Of a stretch of DNA of 29,232 nt, positions 7,812-17,055 are shown in pieces; positions within the stretch are counted from its first letter, which is position 1, and every line of letters starts with the position of its first letter. Location: the NCBI GenBank assembly GCA_014084085.1, contig NPFB01000016.1, positions 156,492 to 185,723 on the forward strand, given 5' to 3'. The stretch comes from Hondaea fermentalgiana. Lineage: Eukaryota > Sar > Bigyra > Thraustochytrida > Thraustochytriidae. Made by a program: the position numbers and the translations under genes. The notes beneath the pieces were generated by a model, which was not told the origin of the DNA, ran no database searches, and worked only from the letters and a program-made list of their open reading frames with translations.

Positions 7812-10502
7812 ATGGGCGAGAGAGAAGGAGAGCGCGAAAGCGACCACGAGGCTGACAGTGAGGCCAGATGCAGCAATCCTGAAGCTGCCGACGAGGACGT
7901 GCAAAGACTTCGCGACTTGTCGGTGCTTCGACGACGCAGCGCGCTGGCACGACGCTGCGTTGCAGCCAAGGTCTCCCGTCGCGATGCAGAAGCGCGAGCC
8001 CGCAAAATGGGCTATGCCAGCGTTGCAGCACGTGAGCGAGCTCGCGCGATCGAGGCTAAACGCGAGCTCTGGGAGCGCCAGCAGTATAATTGGAATAAAC
8101 CGGAACCTTTTGGGCAGGACGGCCACCTGGCCTACACACTCGACAGAAACCTAGTCGCGCACAAAGTGCGAGAGGCACACATCCCAAAGCTCTACGCTCC
8201 GCTTAAACTTTTACTTGCAGACGACCCTATGCACGTTGAAGCCGATTGTCGCGCCCAAATTCGTGAGCGGATCGACGTCGAGCAGGCAGAGAACCGTAAA
8301 AGGATCATTGGAGCACTGAGGGATCGCCTTGTCCGAACGCAGAACCTCGCGCGTGAACGCGAGGCCTTGCGCCTTGAGGACTTCGAAGGAAGTATGCGCG
8401 ATTTGGCTGCAGTTAATCCTGAGATTCTCGACGAAGACTCGAGCAAAGGAAGATACCACCGGCGCATGCTACACGAGGATTTGGAGCGTATCAGACAAGA
8501 AATCGCGCCTCGTCTCAAGCAAGCTGAAGCCGAACTCGCGCAAGCAGTTGATACATTCGAGGCGGAAGCTCGTGATTCTGCCCAGACTGAATGGCAGCGA
8601 CAGCTCGCCGTCCGCGCATACTGTCGCAGTTGTCTTGCGCATGATGTTGGGCTGAGTCGAGCCGTGCTTTCTTCCGTCAGAAACCGGCAATTTTGCGTGA
8701 GTAAGATTCTTCTCACCAATGAGCATCTCGCTGCCTGTGCTGCCGGCATGAGCCAACTCGCGTCGGTGAGTGCTGTGGAACTTTGCGAGACGGACTTGAG
8801 AGAGCGCGCCGTCGCCGCTCTCTATCCAGTCTTCCAAAGCCTATCGTTGCAAGGTCTTTGCACTCTCAAAGTTGAGCGAAATGGGATCGACTCGAAAGGG
8901 GCCGCGGCGCTTTTTGCCGCGCTACGCACAGCACCGTTTGCCAAAAGTCTGAGGCGTCTTTCGCTGCGAGGAAATCGAATTGGGGGAGACGACCTTGGCG
9001 GCCAAGCGCAGCTTTCAAAAGAGCTGCACAACATCGGTAGTAACGACGGTCTCTCTGGCCTTGCTGCCCTTGATCTCGGGGAAAACAAGCTTGGGCCTCA
9101 GCTGGGACGCTCTGTGGCAGTACTTTTGCAGGGCGCTGAGAGCCCGGTTAGTGAGATTGGTTTGAGCCACACAGACGTTGGATTTGCATCGCTCTTGCGA
9201 ATCCTTGGCGCAGCGGCAAATAGCAGCGTCCTGGAAACGCTAGATGTAGGTTTTGCTGGAATTGGCGACCGGCATGCGACCCAGCTCGTCCGTTTGTTGG
9301 CCAACGACAAGTCTCGTCTCCGTGTCCTTTCGCTGCAAGGGAGTCCTCGTCTGAGCGATCGCGGAGTTGCTTCGTTGGTAAAGGCACTGCGTAGCAATCG
9401 TGTGCTGGCGCATCTGGATCTTCGGGGCAGTGGATATTCGATGCACGGTTGCAATCTGCTTGTCGACGCGCTTCACGAAAACCAATACCTGGAGGAACTC
9501 ACATTTGATTTAGAAAAGTGCTTGCACACACCCTTGGCGAAACAATACGGTCTCGAGGCTCTCCTGTATTTAGGTCTTCCCAACGACGCGGAGTTCGCAG
9601 TGAATGTCATCGAGGTGACTTCGTTTGCAGCCCTGGAAGCTCGGCTTGCTGGAAGTGGGTTTGTTCACGGCAGCGCAAGTTTACCAGCCTTGACAGGACC
9701 AAGACCAAACACTGCAACGCACATCGATGTCGATACGTGTGTTGTCGGCATGCGATGCCTTGCTCCACTTTCGGAGGAAGAAGGCGCGGTCTTGTTCAAT
9801 GTCGAAGTTCTTGAGGTCTTGCGGAACGAGCACTTGCAGCGCGCAGAGCCCCAAGTTCGCGTTAAGCTTCTCGACTTTGTTCGAGAGGTAGATGAGGGCT
9901 TTGAGGTTTACGAACCGATCAAATTTGGCCAGCAGCGAGGACTCAAGATTTCAGGCGAGTATCCACTTATTCCGTTGCGATTGTTGATGCATTATCCGTC
10001 TGATGTTGGTGTGCTGCGGCTCGCTGCAGCCCCGAACATCAAGGTGATCTTCCCTCTGATGCTCTTGCCGCATTGGCTACGACATGAGGGTGAAGAAGCC
10101 TTCGTTCGCGCAGGTTTTGTTCGCAGCGCAGAGCAACGAGGGGCCGTATTCGAGGACCTTGGAGGTCGGGAAGATGGCGGCGCGTGCGTCCTTCTCGGGA
10201 ATCCAAGCATGGCGACGTTTGAACCAACTCAGACCCCGTTTACTGTGGCATGGCCCAAGAACGCGCTTAAGCCCCGGCCCATTCCTGCGTACGAGCCAAG
10301 TGAGGGCGGCAAGGTGAGATTACCACCTCTTCAGACGAGAGCAGACGCAGGGAATAAATGGCGCAATGCTGAGCTGACAGCAGGCCAGAGCTTAGCCTTT
10401 GAGTTTCATCGGCGTGAGAGGTCCTCGAGCGCGGGTCTTCGTCTCTTGAAGAAGCAAGTTCTGCAAGGTCAAGCAATGAAGATAGTCACGGTAAAGAAGT
10501 GA
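7812..10502 (+). CDS. Leucine-rich-repeat protein (ribonuclease-inhibitor type) with N-terminal coiled coil
   Basis: Single exon, 896 codons, starting at ACCATGGGC, a good eukaryotic start context. Residues 1-290 are charged and helical, with Arg/Glu-rich coiled-coil segments and one aromatic patch (YNWNKPEPF, about 95-103). Residues about 345-575 contain seven or eight 28-30-residue leucine-rich repeats of the RI/NLR type. Examples are LRRLSLRGNRIGG, LAALDLGENKLG, LETLDVGFAGIG, LRVLSLQGSPRLS and LAHLDLRGSG. This makes a curved protein-binding surface. The remaining ~320 residues are globular, with hydrophobic blocks such as LIPLRLLMHYPSDVG and IKVIFPLMLLPHWL. They match no domain I recognise. 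There is no signal peptide or TM helix and no NACHT/P-loop, so it is not a classical NLR. A cytosolic or axonemal scaffold is a guess. Confidence 0.85.
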   Translation: MGEREGERESDHEADSEARCSNPEAADEDVQRLRDLSVLRRRSALARRCVAAKVSRRDAEARARKMGYASVAARERARAIEAKRELWERQQYNWNKPEPFGQDGHLAYTLDRNLVAHKVREAHIPKLYAPLKLLLADDPMHVEADCRAQIRERIDVEQAENRKRIIGALRDRLVRTQNLAREREALRLEDFEGSMRDLAAVNPEILDEDSSKGRYHRRMLHEDLERIRQEIAPRLKQAEAELAQAVDTFEAEARDSAQTEWQRQLAVRAYCRSCLAHDVGLSRAVLSSVRNRQFCVSKILLTNEHLAACAAGMSQLASVSAVELCETDLRERAVAALYPVFQSLSLQGLCTLKVERNGIDSKGAAALFAALRTAPFAKSLRRLSLRGNRIGGDDLGGQAQLSKELHNIGSNDGLSGLAALDLGENKLGPQLGRSVAVLLQGAESPVSEIGLSHTDVGFASLLRILGAAANSSVLETLDVGFAGIGDRHATQLVRLLANDKSRLRVLSLQGSPRLSDRGVASLVKALRSNRVLAHLDLRGSGYSMHGCNLLVDALHENQYLEELTFDLEKCLHTPLAKQYGLEALLYLGLPNDAEFAVNVIEVTSFAALEARLAGSGFVHGSASLPALTGPRPNTATHIDVDTCVVGMRCLAPLSEEEGAVLFNVEVLEVLRNEHLQRAEPQVRVKLLDFVREVDEGFEVYEPIKFGQQRGLKISGEYPLIPLRLLMHYPSDVGVLRLAAAPNIKVIFPLMLLPHWLRHEGEEAFVRAGFVRSAEQRGAVFEDLGGREDGGACVLLGNPSMATFEPTQTPFTVAWPKNALKPRPIPAYEPSEGGKVRLPPLQTRADAGNKWRNAELTAGQSLAFEFHRRERSSSAGLRLLKKQVLQGQAMKIVTVKK

Positions 10503-10753
10503 GAGAATCTAAAACCAAGTATCGAAAACGATAAGCGAGTCTATGTGACATCTGTATCGTGTGCGTGAGCAAGATTGGCTGCCATTATCCATTTCGTAAA
10601 GTTGCTGCTGTGTATAAAAAAGCAAACAAGATATTTCAAGTGCATAATAAGAACAACAGATAAAGTGCGCTCACATGAGGCCAGGGCAGTCACCAGCTTG
10701 CCCAATTCGCACATCGACCACACCGCAGAGCGAAAGGAGTATTTCCTTTTTCG

Positions 10754-11629
10754 CTAAAAGTCTGGCATATCTCTATTCTGGCCTCCATTGAAGATTCTAT
10801 TCATGCCGATCTGCGTGTCAAGTGGAGAAGGACTAGCCCCCGTGTCTCCAGATCTAGCGGTGTACACGGATCCAGTACCGGAGTTGCGACCCGTTCTTGA
10901 CATTGACGTTGACCCTGCCGCAGTGCCTGCAGCGGCCGAAAACCCTGTGGCGGCCGTGGTGGCCGTGCGAATTGACGAGTGACGCGAGTCGGAAACGATG
11001 ATGCCGAGATCGGCGCCCTGTTTTTCCAGACGAGCAGCCTTCTGTTCTGGCGTCAGGGGAGACCTGCACAGCCATCGTACAAAGAGGACTGCGAGCACAA
11101 GAGCGACGAGACCGCCAACGCTGCCGGCCACAACGATGAGTGTTGGAAAGGTTGATTCGGACGGCACAACGCAAGTGTCGCAGGTCTCGATGCGAAATCC
11201 AGCGCAAGCGGCGAAGGGGTCGTTGCAGGTGGTCTCTACGCAGACTCTGCACTCCTGGGACTCTGAGCCGGTGAAGATGGAGCCAATACAATCATTCCCG
11301 CACTCTATTCCTGCGCAGACAATGATGTCCACAAAGCACGTCTGACAGGGCTCCGTGTACTCGTACATTCTCTTGTCGACGCATTCTTCGGCGAGATCCC
11401 TGTCGCCTACGGAGTCCTTGCCGCAGTAGTCGAGGTCGTCCTCGTGCACAGCAAAGCCCTCGCGCTCCCAATAGGACACATCGGCGGTGTTATTGCTGCA
11501 CGCGTTGTCTGCAAGTGCGGCCCCGGGTTCGCACGCGAGGACCAGCACTCCGAGCGCGAAAGCGGCAAGGACCCTTGCGCGTCGGCGTCCTCCGCGTCGT
11601 CGCTGCTGCTGCTGCTCTTGCTGCTGCAT
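10754..11629 (-). CDS. Cys-rich type I membrane protein, function unknown
   Basis: 291 codons from ATG 11629 (MQQQEQQQQRRRGGRRRARV); an upstream in-frame ATG at 11710 would add 27 residues. After the basic start a hydrophobic stretch (LAAFALGVLVLACEPGAALA) looks like a signal peptide, with cleavage near ALA-D. The ectodomain of about 120 residues carries some 18 cysteines, many in pairs (CQTC, CRVC, CDTC), suggesting a disulfide-stabilised fold. A single TM helix follows (FPTLIVVAGSVGGLVALVLA). Then comes a cytosolic tail with a Lys/Glu segment (LTPEQKAARLEKQG) and a Ser/Thr/Gly-rich end. I recognise no named family. It converges with the LRR gene at its 3' end and is divergent from the VMA21-like gene. 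Confidence 0.8.
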   Translation of the reverse strand: MQQQEQQQQRRRGGRRRARVLAAFALGVLVLACEPGAALADNACSNNTADVSYWEREGFAVHEDDLDYCGKDSVGDRDLAEECVDKRMYEYTEPCQTCFVDIIVCAGIECGNDCIGSIFTGSESQECRVCVETTCNDPFAACAGFRIETCDTCVVPSESTFPTLIVVAGSVGGLVALVLAVLFVRWLCRSPLTPEQKAARLEKQGADLGIIVSDSRHSSIRTATTAATGFSAAAGTAAGSTSMSRTGRNSGTGSVYTARSGDTGASPSPLDTQIGMNRIFNGGQNRDMPDF

Positions 11630-11994
11630 CGCTGCTGCTGGCCCCTCGCGACACCCTCGCAACGCGCGCGAGCGCGAGGGCGGGCGGGTCGTCGATGGAC
11701 AGGCTTGCAATTGGGGTTTTGCGGTACGTACGTACGGGCGGGTTTCCGTACGGGCTCACCCACCTGGCCGCCCTTTGGCCCGCTTCCACAGGGCGCGTGT
11801 CCACGGCAGGGCCCTTGATGACGCGATCGTCGGCTCCACGCTGCCGGTCCGGGCGTCTGCGTGCGGTCGCCCGCCCCGCGGGACTCGTGCGAGCCCGGCG
11901 GCGCGTGGCGTCGCGCAACCAGAAGCCAAACCTGGACCCTCCCTCTTTCGGGGTTGCGCAGATCGCAAGGGGAACGACTGTGGAACCAAGAACG

Positions 11995-12074
11995 AAAAAG
12001 GGTTGCGGCCAAAAAGGGTTGCGGCCGAAAAGGGTTGCGGCCGAAAAGGGTTGCGGCCGAAAAGGGTTGCGGTC
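11995..12074 (+). repeat. Five tandem 16-bp repeats (GAAAAGGGTTGCGGCC)
   Basis: Five head-to-tail 16-bp units run from 11995 to 12074. Units 3 and 4 are identical; units 1 and 2 begin AAAAA and unit 5 ends GGTC. They lie about 120 bp upstream of the VMA21-like start codon. The unit is not a multiple of three, so a coding role is unlikely. Binding sites for a transcription factor are one possible reading, a plain minisatellite another. Confidence 0.9.
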
Positions 12075-12124
12075 TGGCGAAAGAGTTTATTATTTTGGGC
12101 AAGCGACAAGAAGAAGCGGCGGCA

Positions 12125-12125
<1 letters not shown>

Positions 12126-12159
<34 letters not shown>
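12126..12159. repeat. (CAGA)n microsatellite
   Basis: About eight CAGA units lie 33 bp before the VMA21-like start codon, so they probably sit in its 5' UTR or core promoter. Confidence 0.9.
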
Positions 12160-12161
<2 letters not shown>

Positions 12162-12191
12162 GAGGCTTGCGCGCGAGCTTGCTTGACGTCG

Positions 12192-12796
12192 ATGGTTTCG
12201 CAGACGCGGGCGCGGGGCGCGGCGGCGCAGGCGCGGGAGGAGACCAAGGGGTCGGAGGCGCGGCGCGCGTCGAAGGAGGAGGAGGAGGATAGGGAGGATG
12301 AGCTGGACGGTGGCGCGGCCTCGGTCGCGAAGGAGGAGAGCGTGCGGACCAACCTGTTCACAGCCATGGGCAGCCCCGACAACGCGTACACGGTGTACAA
12401 GCTGCTCTTCTTCATGGTGCTGATGGCAGCAGCGCCACTGGGTACGTTTTGATTGTTTGGCATTGAAGGGATGCAACGATGATTGGGCATGTGGTGCTTG
12501 CGTGCGTATGTGAATGGTTCGAAGGACTGACTGGAGTTTTCCGTGGCATTGATCTTTTTTCTTTTCTTTTTTCCCTTGATCAATCAACAGGCGCCTTCTT
12601 CTACATGCGCGACAACTATTTGCCAAGCATTGGCGTCACGGAGAAGGTAGACATTATCAGCGGCGTAAGCGCGATTTTCACTGCTCAAATTGTCATTGCT
12701 TTGTATGTCGTGATGGCCTTTTCTGAAGACACTGACGACGTTACGAAGCCAGCGGCATCAGCAGACGCTACGTCCGAATCAAAAAAGGAAAAGTAA
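12192..12796 (+). CDS. VMA21-like V-ATPase assembly factor (two exons)
   Basis: Gene model join(12192..12441, 12591..12796), 151 residues. VMA21 is an ER protein that helps assemble the membrane V0 sector of the vacuolar H+-ATPase. The spliced protein has an acidic/basic N-terminus, a first TM helix at about 69-88 (LLFFMVLMAAAPLGAFFY), a short lumenal loop (MRDNYLPSIGV) and a second TM helix at about 104-128 (IISGVSAIFTAQIVIALYVVM). The tail is cytosolic. It ends in KKEK, a di-lysine KKxx ER-retrieval signal, as in yeast Vma21. The two-helix layout, KLLFF and LYVVMAF blocks and retrieval motif together make the call. The 149-nt intron falls inside the first helix. The start is the most upstream ATG of the ordered frame; M59 (MGSPDN) is an alternative that would give a more typical ~93-residue protein. 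Confidence 0.8.
12442..12590 (+). other. Intron of the VMA21-like gene
   Basis: 149-nt GT-AG intron. The donor is G|GTACGT at 12441/12442. The acceptor is a T-rich tract (TTTTTTCTTTTCTTTTTTCCC) followed by CAACAG|GCG at 12590/12591. Splicing joins G|GC into a Gly codon and keeps the membrane helix in frame; the unspliced frame stops nine bases into the intron. Confidence 0.9.
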
Positions 12797-13106
12797 AAAG
12801 TATAGCCTACGTGGACGTGTTTCCGTATGTTGTTCCACTTGTTTTTGTTGATATTCTCTCGATGACCTAAAAAAAGAGAGGAAAAGGAAGCAGCTTGTAA
12901 TCGTGTGATCTTGTGTCGAGCTCCTTTGCGAATAAAAAGTAGCGGAAGCGCTGACTCGGACACGGCAACGACAAGTGTCCAGACTGGAAACGTGCAGTTT
13001 TTCACCTCGGCCTAGGCCTAGGCAACCAATCCTACCGGCCATCCATCATCAACTGCCCGGTTTGGATAAGAAAATCATAAAAAAGAAAGGACCTGACTAT
13101 AACATT
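12797..13106. other. Convergent 3' intergenic region
   Basis: 310 bp between two convergent stops, presumably holding both 3' UTRs. It is AT-richer than its surroundings and contains an AATAAA at about 12931. A short perfect palindromic run (CCTAGGCCTAGG) lies at about 13011-13022. No gene seen. Confidence 0.6.
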
Positions 13107-14519
13107 TTACGCAGACGTGCACGTGGACAAGAATGACTTTGCCGTCTCGTAGGTGGTCCACGAGATAGCGACGGAGGGGGCATGCACCATGAGGCGAGGT
13201 TTGAGTCCGCGCGAGAAGCCACGGAGACCCTCCTCCTGGTACACGCGCTTGACGGTGTCGACGAGCCCGCGGTAGCGCAATGCGTTCTCCAAGGACGAAG
13301 AGGCGCCGGCCGTGGAATGGGCGCGGGCAGCCGTAGGCGCGACGACAGGCCGAGAGCTCTCCAAGAGCTGCGGAGCAGGACGCGAGCGACGCAAGTGGGT
13401 CATGAGCTCACGCACAGAGCCATCCCCGGCAGTGACGGGCCTCGTGGCAGTGGTCGTGCCCTTGACATAGGGGCCAAAAGGCGCCCTGTTGCGCACGTTC
13501 AAGTTGTTGAACTTGTTGGCGTGCGAATAGTATGGCGAGACGGTAACGCCAATGGCGGGCTGGCCAACGTGGCGGAAGCCGCGACCAGATGCAACGGGCG
13601 TGGCAAAGTTGGCAAGTCCTGGAAAAGCAGATGCAGCCATGGTCCTCCCCTGAGACCAGATTCCGGCGAGCATGCGCGAGTTAGAGGCGGCGGCAGTGCT
13701 CGACGAGGCGCCCGCGGCAGCGCCGCCTGCGGCGCCCGAGGCGCCGCCAGAGCCAGCGGAACGGCCGGCGGAGCGGGCAGCGGCGGCAGCGGCAGCCCGT
13801 TGTGATGAAAGATACTGGCGCATGACAGACTGTGTCTGCAGCCGGGTCTTGACGACATCGAGCGGCGTCGTCATGGCGGCAGCCAGGGCGCCGGATAATG
13901 CGCCGCTGAGGAAAAAGGCGGGCAGGTTGTACTCGTTGCCCGGGTTGAGGACCTTTTTCAGGCTCTCGTTGGCAGAAACCATGACGGCGGCGTACGGCAT
14001 GTTCATGAGCAGCGTGGTGGGAAAACTGAGAAAGAGCGCGCTGACACCCTCGGTGCGCAAGATCGTGCTGGCGCAGTCGATCATGCCCGAGTGCAGACCG
14101 AGCTGGAGGCGCTGCTTGATCACGTCCATGGGCGTCATGATGCTATCGTGCGCGACAGTGGCGAGGACACCAGCAGCGCTTGCGGCCAGAGGCGTGTGTT
14201 CTTCGCCGTCGGCGCCAAAGCTCATTTTCGCCTGCTCAAAGATGGAAAAGTAGGCTGCATGTGCGGGCACGCACGCGGTGAACATGGTCGAGACTCCCCT
14301 CCAGAGGCGCAAGACGCCCTGTTCCTGGACGAGCTTGCGGACGACGCCACGTGCAGCTCCCTCGGTCTGCATGTGGGTCTTGATGGTGTCCATGGGAAAG
14401 ATAGCGCAGTGTTCTGCTGCGCCGGCGAGACTACCTGCTGCCGCGTGGACCATGAAGCTGGTCCCGGACTCTGGAGACCATTCTTCCCAGTCCTCGAGGT
14501 GATCCCATGTCTCTGCCAT
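13107..14519 (-). CDS. Mitoferrin-like mitochondrial carrier (SLC25) with ~180-residue insertion
   Basis: 470 codons, single exon. Three carrier repeats show the signature Px[DE]xx[KR]: PMDTIKTHMQ (42-51), PMDVIKQRLQ (130-139) and PLDVVKTRLQ (219-228). Mitoferrin-type features are GSLAGAAEHCAIFP before the first signature, AHDSIMTP before the second, LLMNMPYAAV in the fourth helix and a GALSGALAAAMTTPLD fifth helix. Mitoferrins (yeast Mrs3/4, animal SLC25A28/37) import iron through the inner mitochondrial membrane for heme and Fe-S synthesis. Family members are about 300 residues long. Here a low-complexity Ala/Ser/Gly-rich stretch (about 233-415) is inserted in the third matrix loop, before the conserved ending (GLVDTVKRVYQEEGLRGFSR, then KPRLMVHAPSVAISWTTYE). 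The frame is open throughout, so the insertion is probably translated, although an unrecognised intron cannot be excluded. The iron substrate is inference from motifs. Confidence 0.85.
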   Translation of the reverse strand: MAETWDHLEDWEEWSPESGTSFMVHAAAGSLAGAAEHCAIFPMDTIKTHMQTEGAARGVVRKLVQEQGVLRLWRGVSTMFTACVPAHAAYFSIFEQAKMSFGADGEEHTPLAASAAGVLATVAHDSIMTPMDVIKQRLQLGLHSGMIDCASTILRTEGVSALFLSFPTTLLMNMPYAAVMVSANESLKKVLNPGNEYNLPAFFLSGALSGALAAAMTTPLDVVKTRLQTQSVMRQYLSSQRAAAAAAARSAGRSAGSGGASGAAGGAAAGASSSTAAASNSRMLAGIWSQGRTMAASAFPGLANFATPVASGRGFRHVGQPAIGVTVSPYYSHANKFNNLNVRNRAPFGPYVKGTTTATRPVTAGDGSVRELMTHLRRSRPAPQLLESSRPVVAPTAARAHSTAGASSSLENALRYRGLVDTVKRVYQEEGLRGFSRGLKPRLMVHAPSVAISWTTYETAKSFLSTCTSA

Positions 14520-14749
14520 GGTTCTCTACTACTTTGCTCCAGGTCTACCCGCGTCGAACGAGTCCTGTGCTGGCTGGGTTGTGTTGGGTTAGGTTGGGTG
14601 GTGTCTCACCTCCCTCCCTCTCTACAGTCGCTGCAGCGCTGTATTCGCTCAGCAGCCGCCGCAGAATCTACAACGCGGCGAGCGCGTCCGTCTTTGCGTC
14701 TCTCGGGCGCTGCCTCTCGCCCGCGCGCCCGCCCGCCCGCGCGCCCACC

Positions 14750-14781
<32 letters not shown>

Positions 14782-14830
14782 TCGCCTCTCGGGCACCCGG
14801 CAGAGAGAGAGAAAGAAACAAGCTTGCAAC

Positions 14831-14862
<32 letters not shown>

Positions 14863-15812
14863 AGCAGGCAGGCAGCAGGCAGGCGCCTTCCACCTGCGTG
14901 GCGCCGCGCCTCTCGCTCTGCTTGCTCTGCTCTGCTCTGCTCTGCTCAGCCTCGGTCCGTCCAGCTTCCTTCCGCGCACGGCCGCGCTCGCCGCTCCCGC
15001 GAGCGGCTCGGCGCCTCGCGTCGCGTCGCGTCGCCTGCGGAGCGCGCGTCTGCGGCCCGAGCTCGTCGCGCGGGTCTGCGCGGCGGCGGCGGCGGCGGAG
15101 TTATTTGGTATGCGCTGCGCCGCGCTGCTGTTCTGCTGCTGCTCGTAGCCTGCGTCGCCTGCCGCAGGAGGCAGGCTTATCCAAGTCCGATGACGAGCCT
15201 CCGACGGGCTCCCGCTGCGCTGCGGCGCTGCTGCGCGGCGGCGCTGGCGGCGGGNNNNNNNNNNNNNNNNNNNNNNNNNNNNNNNNNNNNNNNNNNNNNN
15301 NNNNNNNNNNNNNNNNNNNNNNNNNNNNNNNNNNNNNNNNNNNNNNNNNNNNNNCCGCCCCTCGCCTGCCTCCCCTCGCCCGCCCCGCCCGCCTCGCCGC
15401 CGGGCGCGAGCAGGGCGTGGCGCACAGGTGCGCCGCCTGCTAATGAAGGGGCGGGAGCCGTCGAGACGAGCCGAGACGAGAGACGAGATGAGATGAGATC
15501 GAGATGAGATGAGATGAGATCGAGATGAGATGGCGGGCGGAGATGGATGCGACGCGCGGCGAGGGCGCGAGGAGAGGAGGCGAGGCGAGGAGCGAGGAGA
15601 GCAGGAGGCGAGGAGCGGCGGAGCGGCGAGCGCAGAGCAACGGAAAGAGGCGGCAGCGGCAGCGGCGAGCGGCGGGAGCGAGCTAGCTTCCAGGGAGCCT
15701 CGCCGAGACCCAGCAAGCCCGAGACCGCGAGGCGAGGCGCTGCGAGGCGCTGCTCTAAGGGGAGAGAGGGAGGGAAGGAGAGGGAGGAAGGGGGAGCCGC
15801 GTCGCGGTCGCG

Positions 15813-15847
<35 letters not shown>

Positions 15848-17055
15848 GCGCAGTCTGGGCGCGGAGGACGGACGACGGCAAGAGCAGCAGCAGCAGCAGC
15901 GCCAGCAGCAGCAGCCATGGCAGGTGGACGGCGACGGCGACGACGACAGGCGCGGCGAGGCGAGGCGAGGCGAGGCGAGGCCACACGAGTCGCGGCTGAC
16001 GCCGGCACGCGCCGCTGTGGGCGGCAGCGGCGAGGCGAGAGAGGGAGGAGGGAAAGAGAGGGCAGAATGTAGCGGCGGCACACTCACTCACCCTCTCACT
16101 CGTGTGGCACCATGGGCAGTCGCTCGCTCGCGGCCAACAAAACGAGGCAGGCCGACCAAATTGATGTGAATGATCGTGATGTCATCTCGACTCGACTCGA
16201 CTCGACTCGACTGACCATCGCAGAACACGGCGCGAAGATGTGGACGCGGATTGGGAGAAAATGACGGTGAAGGTTTTGAGGAGCAGACACGTCGAGGAGC
16301 ACCGCGAGAGAGAAACAAGTGTTTGTTTGAGGTGAGGCGAGGCGAGTCAAGTCGACAGAGGGGGAAAGCGAGCGAAGGAAAACTGGTTTACCCAGGTTGG
16401 TGTGAGGCCCGAGCGAGCGACTGGACCTGAGGAGGAGAACATGGAACTCTGCTTCGCGCTGACTCACGTGTCGCTAGGCTAGCCAGGTAGAAAGGCAGGC
16501 ATCAAGGCAGGCAGATTAGCAGCGCAGCTGACTGCGAGGCCGTCGTGAAAGAACAAAGTAACGACAACAGGTCAAAAGCAAAGCAGCTTCGGTCAGAGTG
16601 AGAAAGGTAGAGAGAAAAGCTTTTGGCGCGCTTTTCTTTTCCTCGGCAATCTTTGCCGCCCGAGTCCTTCCTTGTTCGATCTTACTTGCCTCTCATGCTC
16701 AGCTTGACCAAACGAACAGTTAGTTATTGGTCGCTTTCGCGATTCATGACACGAAAGTGAATGTATGCTGCCCATTATTAGATACACTCAGACGCAGAAA
16801 ACGAGTCGAAAAGCGGAAAGAAACCAGTACTTAAAACACGCACACAACACAGGACCAGTGTCAGGTTCGCGCCCCCATCAAAGTCAACATGGCACGCAAA
16901 AATTCAATGGAGAGCAGTAGTCGCAAAAATACCTTTTGAAATTCGTTCATTCATCCATTGCAAATTCATTCATTCATTCATTTATTCATTGCGCATCTAG
17001 GACCTATCTCGAGTCCCCCAACGGAGCTGCCTTTTTCAGCCGGTCGCAGGACCCT
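14520..17055. other. Low-complexity, gene-free region containing the assembly gap
   Basis: About 2.5 kb without a supportable gene. It is dominated by short repeats: GTGC at about 14752-14781, CTTG at about 14834-14863, CTCTG at about 14925-14945, GAGAT/GATGA at about 15480-15532, GTCGCT at about 15803-15846, CAGCAG at about 15882-15914, GGCGA at about 15955-15981, CTCGA at about 16186-16212 and ATTC at about 16960-16990. The long frames through it are Arg/Ala/Ser-rich and mutually overlapping. An unassembled 100-N gap lies in the middle, so genes could be missing there. Confidence 0.75.
15255..15354. other. Assembly gap (100 N)
   Basis: Exactly 100 undetermined bases, the usual placeholder for a scaffold gap of unknown true size. 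Both flanks are extremely GC-rich. Any frame drawn across it is meaningless. Confidence 0.99.

Larger units (their letters stand above)
11630..12191. promoter_or_regulatory. Divergent intergenic region, Cys-rich membrane protein / VMA21-like
   Basis: About 560 bp between two divergent start codons; it should hold both promoters. It contains the five-copy 16-bp repeat and the CAGA tract listed separately, both on the VMA21 side. Frames read through this stretch (Arg/Ala-rich or GRKGLRPKRV-type repeats) are artefacts of GC content and the repeats. Confidence 0.45.

Noticed and set aside
11487..12452. 321-codon frame upstream of and into VMA21 exon 1
   Set aside because: Only the part from 12192 resembles a protein; the rest translates the divergent promoter and the 16-bp repeats.
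14574..14603. GGGTTGTGTTGGGTTAGGTTGGG, reminiscent of telomeric repeat
   Set aside because: Only one TTAGG-like unit in a degenerate GT-rich run; not an array.
14091..16091. Frames of 300-470 codons across the N gap
   Set aside because: They include undetermined bases and are low-complexity Arg/Ala/Ser sequence on both strands at once.
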